Shown here: positions 55,703-64,000 of the stretch, piece by piece | How the letters are laid out: each line of letters opens with the position of its first letter | How positions within the stretch are numbered: the stretch's first letter is position 1 | Assembly: GCA_020310875.1 (NCBI GenBank) | Contig: CM035420.1 | Location: 184,886,880-184,950,879, forward strand | Origin: Ceratopteris richardii | Lineage: Eukaryota; Streptophyta; Polypodiopsida; Polypodiales; Pteridaceae | Length of the DNA stretch: 64,000 bases | Reading direction: 5' to 3' | The notes under the pieces: generated by a model | The model's input: only the letters and a program-made list of their open reading frames with translations | Told to the model about the DNA's origin: nothing | The model's database searches: none | Translations under genes and position numbers: made by a program

Positions 55703-56716
55703 CTATGCTTCAATGGAATTGATGTTCAATTGTAGATCTTGGCAGTATGAAAGTCTAACTGCACTAGTTGTTGCACTTGAGTCAATCAATGCTCTCATAG
55801 TCCTTGCATTCTTCCCTTGTCCTACCGCGATGTTCACAAAGGGATGTCGATCAATTATTCGAGAAGCAATTGCACTTGATGTTTGACACATGGCCATGTG
55901 GTATCTTGGGGCCTCAAGATTGATATCTAGGCCTAGGCGTCTTAACTTATTTCTCCTAATGCATTCTCTAGCCTCTGTCTGTGCTTCTTCTCTAACCCTT
56001 AACTCTTCTTCTTTTCGCTTCTTAGCTGTGTTGAGTCTCTGCAGCATATCCTCTATAAGGGGTTCTTGATATAGCTTGACTTGACAACCACTGATAAATT
56101 TAGGCAAGATATCACCTTCTAGTGTGGCCAATTGAACTGCACCGCTAGTGGAAATTCTATTAATGATCATGGGTCCATATGCTCTTTTTTCCAATTTACA
56201 GGCATGTTGCTTTAGTGTATAAACCAACACTAGGTCTCCCTCTTTCAATCCTTTATATTTGATATGTGCATCGAAGTATGCCTTTTGCCTTTTCTTTGCA
56301 GCATAGATGCCTGCTGCTGCTTGTAGCCTTGTCTCACCTAAGTGTTCTAGATCAAAGATCTTAGAGGATAGCTCGTGTCCATTCCACTCATGCTCTTGTG
56401 CTACTTTTAAAGTTGGGATTATGAAGTCTAATGGTAGCACAACATTTTGTCTGAAGACCATCTGAAATGGGGTGGCCTTGAGTACCGTTTTATAGGCAAC
56501 TTGGTAAGCCCAAACAACATGATGAAGTTGTTTGTCCCAATCAGAGTGTTTATTATTTACCAATTTTGTCAATACGTTACACAGGATCTTGTTGGTGCTC
56601 TCAGCTTGTCCATTAGCTTGTGGATGATAGGGGGCAGAATTCTTATGTATAACCAAGAATTCTTGGAGAAGATTTTCAATGACTTCATTCAAGAAGTGTG
56701 TGTCTCTATCACTCAC
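55703..56716 (-). CDS. pol: G integrase C-terminal half and start of protease-like 2
   Basis: 337 residues. It starts SDRDTHFLNEVIENLL (second integrase Asp), then NGQAESTNK with the catalytic Glu, the GPY/F-like KLEKRAYGPMI, the charged linker RKEEELRVREEAQTEA, and the retropepsin-like active site region ALIDSSATTSAVRLS, where the Gly of D-S-G is Ser. About 90 bp of core just upstream, between YLT and the SDRD region, are deleted relative to F and R. It shows the same integrase-protease fusion as F. Confidence 0.82.
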   Translation of the reverse strand: MSDRDTHFLNEVIENLLQEFLVIHKNSAPYHPQANGQAESTNKILCNVLTKLVNNKHSDWDKQLHHVVWAYQVAYKTVLKATPFQMVFRQNVVLPLDFIIPTLKVAQEHEWNGHELSSKIFDLEHLGETRLQAAAGIYAAKKRQKAYFDAHIKYKGLKEGDLVLVYTLKQHACKLEKRAYGPMIINRISTSGAVQLATLEGDILPKFISGCQVKLYQEPLIEDMLQRLNTAKKRKEEELRVREEAQTEARECIRRNKLRRLGLDINLEAPRYHMAMCQTSSAIASRIIDRHPFVNIAVGQGKNARTMRALIDSSATTSAVRLSYCQDLQLNINSIEA

Positions 56717-56883
56717 TAACTCTATTGGTAGCCTGTGAGGTAATCAGTGGCTACAATAATGTACTCGACATGGGAGTTTCTAGCTAGGGGGTTAATAGGA
56801 CCTACAAAGTCTATGCCCCACTTCGAGAATGCACGTCCTCCTATCATTGGCCTCAAAGGCATCTCATCTTTTCTAATTGGGTA

Positions 56884-57141
56884 CTAGGCACATTGGCATG
56901 TGTCACATTTCTTCACATAGGTATGTACATCCATATAAAGAGTGGGCCACCAAAGTCTTGAGAATAGAATGGTCTTGATTACTCTGTCAGGCCCAAAATG
57001 TCCACATGCAACACTGCTATGTGCGGTTTCCAAGACTTTCAAGTAGTCTGATTCATGAACGCACAATCTTAGGTAACCATCCTTGCCTCTTCGGTATAGG
57101 TTATCTCCTACTAAGGCATAGTCTAGAGCCTCTTGTTCCAT
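56884..57141 (-). CDS. pol: G second integrase H2C2 module
   Basis: 85 residues: YALVGDNLYRRGKDGYLRLC, AHSSVACGH (two His) and CDTCQ. It ends at a TAG; the frame continues (YPIRKDEMPLRPM, KWGIDFVGP with the first catalytic Asp) to the deletion near 56735. Confidence 0.8.
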   Translation of the reverse strand: MEQEALDYALVGDNLYRRGKDGYLRLCVHESDYLKVLETAHSSVACGHFGPDRVIKTILFSRLWWPTLYMDVHTYVKKCDTCQCA

Positions 57142-57144
57142 GCT

Positions 57145-57876
57145 TCATTTTCTTACTAGACTAGCCTCATTCAGTAGTGTTCCTGATTTCATAAATTCCA
57201 CCAATGGAGCACTCCAATATGGAATTAATGATACGTGATAAAGGGTTGCATGTTCCACAGGGGGTCTCTTATGGCACATGGGACAATTCTTAATCCACTC
57301 ATGAATTTCTTTATCCATACTAGGCCAATACACTCCTAAACGTTTTAGATTTTGCAATGTTAGTTGTTTAGAATAGTGATTCCCTAGAAATTCTTCATGG
57401 GCTTGTTGCAACCAACTACTATGTTCATTGTCCTCGGCACAACAAGCTAGAACACCTTCCGTGTCTTGTTTATACATGCTTCCTGCCAATATTTGATATT
57501 TTTGTGATTTTACAATCTCATCTTTGTTTGTCTTTACATTCTTATTTGCGGGTCCGAAGGTTAGGACTGGTACCAGCTTATTTGCCCATTTAGGAACAAC
57601 TTCTAGATTGAAGAGGTAAGCATCGGGCAATTCATCAGACACTCCTTGCGGTGACTCTCCTGAAGTGATGCAAGAAAGGTGATCTGCTCTTAGGTGGGTC
57701 TTACCTTTCCTAACAACCACGTCAAAGTCATATTCCATTAATAAGAGGAACCATCTTACTAGACGTCCTGTATTGCAAGGTTTATTGACCAAGTATAGTA
57801 AAGCTTGATGATCAATGAAAATTTTGAGCTTGTTGGGCAATAGATAGTGTCTAATCTTCCTCAGAGCATATACCAT
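57145..57876 (-). CDS. pol: G RNase H end and first integrase H2C2 module
   Basis: 243 residues: IRHYLLPNKLKIFIDHQALL, RADHLSC, linker DAYLFNLEVVPKWA, then the first module AHEEFLGNH (two His) with TLQNLKRLGVYWPSM and CPMCH, all four ligands intact. PPVEHATLYHVSLIPYW follows as in R. A TGA at 57145 separates it from the second module in the same frame. Confidence 0.83.
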   Translation of the reverse strand: MVYALRKIRHYLLPNKLKIFIDHQALLYLVNKPCNTGRLVRWFLLLMEYDFDVVVRKGKTHLRADHLSCITSGESPQGVSDELPDAYLFNLEVVPKWANKLVPVLTFGPANKNVKTNKDEIVKSQKYQILAGSMYKQDTEGVLACCAEDNEHSSWLQQAHEEFLGNHYSKQLTLQNLKRLGVYWPSMDKEIHEWIKNCPMCHKRPPVEHATLYHVSLIPYWSAPLVEFMKSGTLLNEASLVRK

Positions 57877-57912
57877 GCATAAGCCTTCTCTCTCAGTTGT
57901 TGTATAATTTTG

Positions 57913-58449
57913 TTATGCAATGTTTATTTGTCTGCTCGCATATGCCATAGGCAAATCTAGATTGCCTTCACCAGTGGGTTGTGACAACAAACATCCTATT
58001 GCATAATTGGATGCATCCACACATACATGGAATGGCTTATTCGAATCACGAGTGGTCAGTATTGGTGCTATGCACAAACGTCTCTTTAGCTCATTGAAGG
58101 AACTTTCACGTTCATCATTCCACTCAAACTTTGTCAACAAGTCATAAGGAGGTTTAACTATGATTGCATACATGTGGATGAACCTACGGTAATATCCACA
58201 ATGGCCCATAAAGGCTTGTACCTCTTTAACATTCCTTGGCCTCGACAGCTCCGCTATGGTTTTTACTTTTTCCTCATCTGTTGATATTCCGTTCTTAGAA
58301 ACAATATGACCTAAGATTTTACCTTGACGTACCATGAACACACACTTCTCTGGGTTCAGACACAGGTAGTCTCTACACTTGTTGAAGATTTGTCTAAGCT
58401 CAGGAATATGACATCTCCCTTCTTGGGAATGAGCACATAAATCATCCAC
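57913..58449 (-). CDS. pol: G RT catalytic part and RNase H start
   Basis: 178 residues starting at the catalytic segment YVDDLCAHS, then CLNPEKCVFMVRQGKILGH, AFMGHCGYY and the RNase H start VCVDASNYAIGCLLSQ. One codon is missing relative to R (CRDYLCLNP). A TAA ends it in the N-Y-T-T region of RNase H. Confidence 0.8.
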   Translation of the reverse strand: MDDLCAHSQEGRCHIPELRQIFNKCRDYLCLNPEKCVFMVRQGKILGHIVSKNGISTDEEKVKTIAELSRPRNVKEVQAFMGHCGYYRRFIHMYAIIVKPPYDLLTKFEWNDERESSFNELKRRLCIAPILTTRDSNKPFHVCVDASNYAIGCLLSQPTGEGNLDLPMAYASRQINIA

Positions 58450-58467
58450 ATATACTTCTAACCTCTT

Positions 58468-58719
58468 TCACAAGAACTCTTTGAAGACATGACACATGAG
58501 CCTTTGGAATGTTGCAGGTGCATTGGTGAGTCCAAATGGCATCACACGAAATGAAAAGACTCCCCACTCTGTGGCAAAGGCCGTTTTGTGTTGATCTTCT
58601 GGGGCAATGGCTACTTGGTTGTAGCCTGAAAATCCATCAAGGAAGCTATAAACTTGCTTGCCTGCAACACGCTCCAATAAATGATCAATGATTGGAAGCG
58701 GATAACTATCTCTTACCAG
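58468..58719 (-). pseudogene. pol: G RT fragment, N-terminally truncated
   Basis: LDGFSGYNQVAIAPEDQHKT and [19 protein letters not shown], in frame with the catalytic segment after a TGA in EFLxKRLEV. The 5' limit is the lone LTR at 58720; the codons for RDSYPLP are the last retained. Confidence 0.8.
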
Positions 58720-59345
58720 TGTTGATAGTCAAGGTCATGCACAAGCATGGAAGTGCATCAATGAAGTGGACACACAAGAAGAAGGAGCATGTAGGGAGCT
58801 CCAAGAAGCGCATGCCAAATTTTTAGAAGAATTCCCTATAAAAATAGTGATTCTCTTCATAAACACCATTGTAAATACCATTTTCTAGTTTCTCAACTCC
58901 ATTTTGTTCAAGCCAAGGAGTCCTTGAGCTTGAAGAGTATTAGAAGTATCATCTTGCCAATTTTCATAGTTTTTAGACTCCGTTTGAGCCCCCAAATAAG
59001 TTCTGGAACCTAATTTTTAACTAGGCTAGACACTAGGTCTATACAAGGCCAAAACCACTCAAAAAACTCTAAAAAGGGCTGGAGAGCTCATTTGGGGTGG
59101 ACTGGTTGTAGATTTAAGCTTTGTAGAAAGTTCTTTTGTAATCAAAGATCTTCCATTGTTCCACTCTTTGTTCTTACCTTGTGCACGTGTGTGTGTGTAT
59201 GTGTGTGCATGCTTGTGTGCTTTTACTCACGCACTTGTGCACTTCACTTGCTCTTGGTCTTCATACTAGTCCTCACGTCTCCGTGGATTGACATTTATGA
59301 GGTGAATCTCGTCTAGTTGGCACTTTTCATTGTGCTAGAGTGACA
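58720..59345 (+). repeat. Lone LTR of the X/G family, no target-site duplication
   Basis: 626 bp, TGTTGATAGTC to GAGTGACA, TATA box near 58836. The flanks differ: ACCAG on the left, AAAGG on the right; the left side is G reverse transcriptase, the right side the H accessory ORF. It is therefore not a simple solo LTR. Confidence 0.8.
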
Positions 59346-59851
59346 AAAGGCTTCCTCGAAAGTTTGCATGTATTGAATCGGCAAGAGCATCAGTCTGGAA
59401 TAATATGCCATGATTGTAGGACGACTAGGCATAGCGGATAGATGAAAAATAAGGATATCCGTGCCTTGGTTAATGCCAATGAAATTCAAAAATGTATATT
59501 CTGCATGTTTGAAAACTTCTAATACTGTAAGTATCATGTTGAGGATTTTATTAGTCATCTTGATGGTTAGGTCGGGTACTGTTGCATACGGATGTAGCCA
59601 AAATTCAATGGATTTCACCATGTAATCTTCGGTCGGTAAATAATTGTGAGGTGGACTCGGAAGTAGTGGATAATTCAACCATTGTTTATTGAGCACACCC
59701 ATCTTTTGCATGTCCAAAAACTCTCGTGCTTCATGGCGACACGGTGTTGGGCAAAAAGACGGATTTACCTGTAGTAAATATGGTGCTGCTTGCCAGTGCA
59801 CCCACAAAGTAGGATTTTTTTCCCAAAAAAATATTCTCCATAAAGGTTGTG
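59346..59851 (-). pseudogene. H accessory ORF, C-terminal part
   Basis: Begins right after the TRIM: PLWRIFFWEKNPTLWVHWQ, NPSFCPTPCRHEA, QWLNYPLLPSPPHNYLP, TVPDLTIKMTNKILNMIL, FIGINQGTDILIFHLSAMPS and YMQTFEEAF. The last ~100 codons present in F are lost at the lone LTR. The domain is well conserved between H and F, better than the linker regions. Confidence 0.78.
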
Positions 59852-59997
59852 TGTTAGACTCAAGATATAACCGGCAGGAGATGGTTGAACCACACCCTAA
59901 GAGGGAGGATTAGGAAGTAATCCTCAACCATGGCTTTTGGGGCAAGTGGTTAGCCCATCATACTCCTAGCTAGTTGGACGTGAGTTCAAATCCCACA
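59852..59997 (+). repeat. TRIM 5' LTR with tRNA-like 3' half
   Basis: TGTTAGACTC to CCCACA. GGGC-AAGTGGTTA-GCCC forms a perfect D-arm-like hairpin (box A region) and GAGTTCAAATCCC resembles box B, with a T-arm-like stem GTGAG/CCCAC (one mismatch) at the very end of the LTR. Confidence 0.85.
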
Positions 59998-59999
59998 AT

Positions 60000-60011
60000 T
60001 GGTATCAGAGC
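60000..60011 (+). other. TRIM primer-binding site
   Basis: TGGTATCAGAGC, complementary to initiator Met-tRNA, two bases after the LTR. Confidence 0.92.
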
Positions 60012-60204
60012 ATAGGAAGTAGACTTGGGCGAAGTTGAAGGAAGGCGCGCGCATCGATTTCAAAGGTAAGCTTAACAAAGATTTGAGTGTATCTCCCAAT
60101 CCGCGGGTCGGATTTTGACATGTAATATACCATTGGAAAGCTCTCGGAAAGAGATTTCCAATGGAGACACTAGATTTAGGATCCAAGATACCTAGCATGG
60201 GTGA

Positions 60205-60440
60205 GAACCAGGTTCAAGAGACTAAGGTTGAGAGCAAGGCAAGTCCGTAGGCTAGTTGCCAAGAAGCGGAAAGGCAAGGTTCAAGATACCAAGGTTGAGA
60301 GAAAGGCAAGTTTTTAGGCAAGTGGCCAAGAAGCAGAAAGGCAAGGCTCAAGACACCAAGGTTGAGAGCAAGGCAAGTCTGTAGGCAAAGTGGCCAAGAA
60401 GCAGAAAGGCAAGGCTCAAGAGACCAAGGTTGAGGACAAG
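60205..60440 (+). repeat. TRIM internal tandem repeat
   Basis: About three and a half imperfect copies of a ~65-bp unit containing CAAGGTTGAGAGCAAGGCAA and GCCAAGAAGCAGAAAGGCAA. Confidence 0.8.
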
Positions 60441-60535
60441 ATGGTTCAAGAGACTGTGCAAGGGTGAGGACATCAATCCAAGGGGAGAGCAAGGATTGAT
60501 CATTGAGGACAATGATCTCTAGAAGGGGAAGAGAG

Positions 60536-60681
60536 TGTTAGACTCAAGATATAACCGGCAGGAGATGGTTGAACCACACCCTAAGAGGGAGGATTAGGAA
60601 GTAATCATCAACCATGGCTTTTGGGGCAAGTGGTTAACCCATCATACTCCTAGCTGGTAGGTCGTGAGTTCAAATCCCACA
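60536..60681 (+). repeat. TRIM 3' LTR
   Basis: 146 bp, same ends as the 5' LTR, followed by TSD TTGTG. Confidence 0.93.
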
Positions 60682-60686
60682 TTGTG

Positions 60687-62133
60687 CAGCTTCAAATTCA
60701 TCTTGTGTGTAATTTAAGGTGTTTTCCTTGAAGTGCAATTGCTCATCCGGATCTTTTTGCATGGTCTGCTTCATATACCGTCGTGTGTGCTCTTTCAATA
60801 GCCCATAGGGAATATTGAAGGGCTTTAAGATCTTATCTAAGTCTTTCCCTTTAATTTTGGCTTCCTTCATGACTTTGACTACTTCATTTTCAAAATTTTT
60901 TGTCAATCGGGACACCGATAGTGCCCATTCCTTCTGACCTATTTCTACAGTATATGGAATGGGATGATCATCACACGGTTCTGCCATCTGCTCTTTTATT
61001 GGAGAATGATAGATCGGGGGAGATAGAGGACATACCTCTACCTCGTTAGTAGGATTTCCTGGTTTAGGCTCTACTGGTGTCTCGATGTTTGCTTTTTGTT
61101 CTATTTGAGCTTCCAATTGCATAATACGTTCAGTCTTTTCTTTAACTTCATGAAGGGTCGTGTTTAGTGCATCTTTGGCCGCTAAAAGCTCATTGCGGAT
61201 GATTGCTATTTGATCAGCATCTTCGTTATAAACTACCAAGAGTTTGGCTTCAGCAGCTTTCCACTATTTCTTGAGCTCATTAGTATCCTGTATATACCTT
61301 CATTCCCATTCTTCTTTCAAGGTTTGCTCTTGTTTTAGCAGAATTTCATATTTTGCAATCTGATCTTCCAAATCCTTCTTGTCGATTGCACTTGTCTCTC
61401 ATTTTTCTATCGGTTGGTCGTATAGCAAGGCATTCACCAGTTCTTTATTCCTGTTGCATAAATTATCAGTTTCTTCCATATATACTTTGATCTGTGTTTC
61501 TAACATATTGCTTCTAGCCTTCATTCTTTCTTTGTCTGTTTCACTGACTTCATACTGTCTTTGTAGCTCCATCAGTTGCTCTTTGAGTTTTTGATTTTGT
61601 TCTATTAGTGTAGTGCATAATCCTTAGATTTCTTTGACTTCCGTTTCTTTGTCTAAAATGACTTGTTGAGCTTGGATTAGTTGCCCCAACAACTGTTCAC
61701 TCATTACTTGAAATCGATTCTTTTCTCTCATGGCCTTGTCATAATCTACGTCTGTTTCCATCATTTGTTGCTGTGTATCCATGGCCGTTTGTATCATTTG
61801 TTTCACTATTGGTTTCAACTGAGTAACATCGACGTTTAACCACATTGTAGGTATGCTAGGTTCTTCCCCTGTTGTAACATCCTTCCCTTGTGCCATGTGT
61901 AACGTCGTGTCATGGGGCTGCTGAATATGGAGTTGTATTTTTTGCTCAGACGCTTGGGTTACTGTCTTACCTTGTGGCGTATCATCCGGGATTTCAATTA
62001 CAACTTTGTCCATCTTCGGTTGTAAAGGCTTTTCTTCTTCTGGGTTTGGGCGTACTTCTTCCTTTATTGGTGGCACCACATCTTTATGTGTGATTGATGC
62101 TTCCTTTATGCTAATCCGGGATTTTTTGTTCAA
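60687..62133 (-). pseudogene. H accessory ORF, coiled-coil middle
   Basis: Matches the middle of the F ORF: WLNVDVTQLKPIVKQMIQTA, a long coiled coil, PLSPPIYHSPI and KILKPFNIPYGLLKEHTR, ending FNYTQ-like LNYTQDEFEAA at the TRIM. Stops near 61620, 61400 and 61265 break it into open pieces (61624-62133 and 60687-61239 are the largest). Confidence 0.7.
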
Positions 62134-62388
62134 TTGAATGAGGTGTATTTGTTCAGATGATGCTTCCTAGTTCTGTACTTGAGATTGTTGATTATCGGGG
62201 GTGGTTTCGACTTGGTGAATCTCCTTCCATTCCCCATTGTTCATTTCTGTTCTTATGTCTGTGTCCAAGGTGTCTTTCTCACGACTAGATTCCTCATTAG
62301 AACTCGAATCATCCAGTCCCAATTCTTTGTATATGTTGGATAGTGATGGGCTGTGTTCCTTGTCATCCTTTTGCTACAAACGTCTAGC

Positions 62389-63455
62389 CTACCTGTATTG
62401 ATGTCCTTGGACAGTGAGATTGACTTGGCCTCGCATGTAAGTATGCATTTCTTCCAATGTTGCTGAGAGATCTCTTTTTGTGATAGGAGGTTGGGTCAAT
62501 GAAATCTTGGACAGCACATGTGCCCACTTTGATTGTGGTGTTTCTTGCGTTTCTTCATGTCTAGTGCACTTAGCCCCTCGCATTGGTTTCTTAGAGCTAG
62601 TCCCCACCTCTTCTTTGGATATCGCTGCTTTCTTTTTCTTTGGAATTGTGGCTAACTTCACATATTTTTCCATTTCAATGGATGTTGGCATTAGTCATAG
62701 ACATTCTTTCATCTCAAGTGCTTCATAAATCAACAATGTCAATGCAGAGCTTCCATTCAAGAACTTCTTCCGAATCCATTTCTTCTTAGCTTCAAATAGG
62801 CATTCTTGTATATATGGAGTAAGGTTGACTTGATTCCCCATTTTCCTCATAGCATGGGAGAGCAATTGAACCACAATCTTTTGAGGCGTTGTATATCTAT
62901 TCATGCTTGGGAAACAAAAGTGTTGATGCACCAATCGAACTGATTCTTCAATATCTGTTCTGTTGATTTCCAGAAAGGTTTTCTTTGGCATCATGACATT
63001 CATCCTTGAGATTTGTGAGATCGTCCTGACTCCGTCCAAATGCTTTGTTAATGATTTCATGTGTGAATCGAATAGTTTTCCATGCACTTATTTTGTTCAT
63101 CACTTTAGCTTTCGGGATTGAGGGCTTATCTACTGCGGACTAGAGTGTCTTCATAACTTGAGTGCATCTTTTAAAATCCGGTAAATGTATTGGAAGTCTT
63201 GTGACATTAATGGGAAGTAAATATACTGGAGTGTGTTCATAACCTGCGTGGTAATCCCTGGATTATGGTTTGGAAGTCTTGTGACATTAATGGGAAGTAG
63301 TGATCCCTATCCATAATCTTGATGGTGGCCATAAAGATGAGATCCGACACAGGTTGGTCTTCAAAGAACAAATGACCTCTTGCCTTAGTAATCGATTCCA
63401 AGTGAAGAAGCAAGACCTCTTCCTCTTGCGTAGCCTCAGAATTTGAAGATGCCAT
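62389..63455 (-). pseudogene. H accessory ORF, N-terminal part
   Basis: ATG at 63455 (MASSNSEATQ). Conserved pieces LIFMATIKIMDRDHYFPLM, TFLEINRTDIEESVRLVHQH, FCFPSMNRYTTPQKIVVQL and KKFLNGSSALTLLIYEALEM. Frame breaks occur near 63237, 63090 and 62693. A local duplication of TGGAAGTCTTGTGACATTAA at 63188 and 63270 disrupts the N-terminal third. Confidence 0.75.
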
Positions 63456-64000
63456 CTGCACTCAATACATACCATAATCAGTGTAAAGCTGGTTGCATGA
63501 GTTATCCTCCACTTAGCTTTCATGAATTTGGCAACTCTCCGAGTGACTTGTGTCATCCCTTTCCCATGGGTGTGAGAAAGGTAGTACCTGGGATTTTTCT
63601 TTACACATATATTGTTTCTATTTCTTTCTGAAAGAAAACAAAAGCGTTAGTACCTAGGCGAAGCTTTTATTGTATCTTTAATTATTGTCCTTGGGATTAT
63701 TGTACAAGTGGTCTCCTATTCCTTGACAGGGAAATGTGCTTCACTATCAAGTAGAAGAAGAACTAGGTGCCGAATACATGGCCTTGTAATGTGTCCCTAT
63801 TATGCATGCTCAAGGTTTCTGGAACTCAAGATGTGTGCGAGCTGAGATCTCTGGTCAATGTATGTAGACTGATCGACATTTAGGCATCCAGATATGTTTT
63901 ATTTTTTTGCGGTTGACTGTATCTCCATCAATTCTGGTGCTTGGTGTAATTCTCAAGTTTTACTTCTGCTTTGCTAGCCCTTTGAATCCTTGAGTTGTTC
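63456..64000 (-). other. H upstream spacer to window end
   Basis: No supported gene; patchy similarity to F 49680-50030. Confidence 0.4.

Larger units (their letters stand above)
54971..58719 (-). mobile_element. Giant Ty3 element 'G', pol part
   Basis: Minus-strand RT, RNase H, integrase with both zinc modules, and protease-like 2, continuous with 14088-20859 across element F. The 5' LTR, Gag and N-terminal RT are lost at 58719, where a lone LTR in the opposite orientation joins. Confidence 0.85.
59852..60681. mobile_element. TRIM (terminal-repeat retrotransposon in miniature)
   Basis: 830 bp, two 146-bp LTRs, TSD TTGTG (59847-59851 and 60682-60686), PBS TGGTATCAGAGC (60000-60011), polypurine tract at 60521-60535, no coding capacity. 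It interrupts the H accessory ORF between codons for FEAAQ and PLWR. The LTRs differ at about five positions by eye, so the insertion is not very recent. Confidence 0.93.
59346..64000 (-). mobile_element. Giant Ty3 element 'H', accessory ORF part (continues past window)
   Basis: Minus-strand homologue of F 49680-53290. It carries a decayed accessory ORF, interrupted by a TRIM. The region 63456-64000 resembles the F spacer upstream of the accessory ORF, including the conserved CCACATTACAAGG-like block near 63780-63800. Confidence 0.75.

Noticed and set aside
1..64000. Endogenous pararetrovirus or host gene cluster
   Set aside because: All recognisable coding sequence fits LTR retrotransposons with integrase, LTRs, PBS and TSDs; no movement-protein or coat-protein motif and no host gene family recognised.

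Overview
The window is land-plant nuclear DNA made almost entirely of retrotransposons. The evidence is a chromodomain Ty3/Gypsy element, giant Ty3 elements with the TGGCGCCGTTGCCGGGGA primer-binding site usual in the plant Tat/Athila/Ogre group, a Ty1/Copia element with an initiator-Met-tRNA primer site, and a TRIM. No host gene, rRNA, functional tRNA or CRISPR array was recognised. I cannot name the species; a large repeat-rich plant genome is the safe statement.

Layout, left to right. 1-~3620: 3' part of a chromovirus (RT, RNase H, integrase, chromodomain, 3' LTR). 3576-3926: unexplained minus-strand ORF. 4034-5387: 1.35 kb non-autonomous TIR element. 5627-11508: minus-strand Ty3 element 'E'. 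11509-14077: plus-strand 3' end 'X' of a giant Ty3 element, meeting tail-to-tail the inverted relative 'G' (minus strand, 14088-20859, resumed at 54971-58719). G contains a complete Copia element (15031-19752, TSD ATTAC) and a giant element 'F' (20860-54970, TSD CTTGG). F in turn contains a giant minus-strand element 'R' (27874-44808, TSD GTTAT). 58720-59345: a lone LTR with no TSD. 59346-64000: minus-strand element 'H', whose accessory ORF is split by a TRIM (59852-60681, TSD TTGTG).

The main result is the architecture shared by F, R and partly G, X and H. The elements are about 17 kb. Order: LTR, PBS, long leader with TCGCGA-rich repeats, Gag with unusually short zinc knuckles, retropepsin 1, RT, RNase H, an integrase with TWO consecutive H2C2 zinc-binding modules, a SECOND retropepsin-like domain fused after the integrase and followed by repeated W-[VI]-P-K motifs, then in F, R and H a roughly 1200-1450-codon sense-strand accessory ORF with coiled coil and a conserved C-terminal domain, then a conserved hairpin, polypurine tract and 3' LTR. 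X/G belong to the same family but lack the accessory ORF.

All polyproteins carry stops or frameshifts, so every copy here looks non-autonomous. By-eye LTR differences (R about 5 in 637; F about 12 in 893) agree with R having inserted after F.
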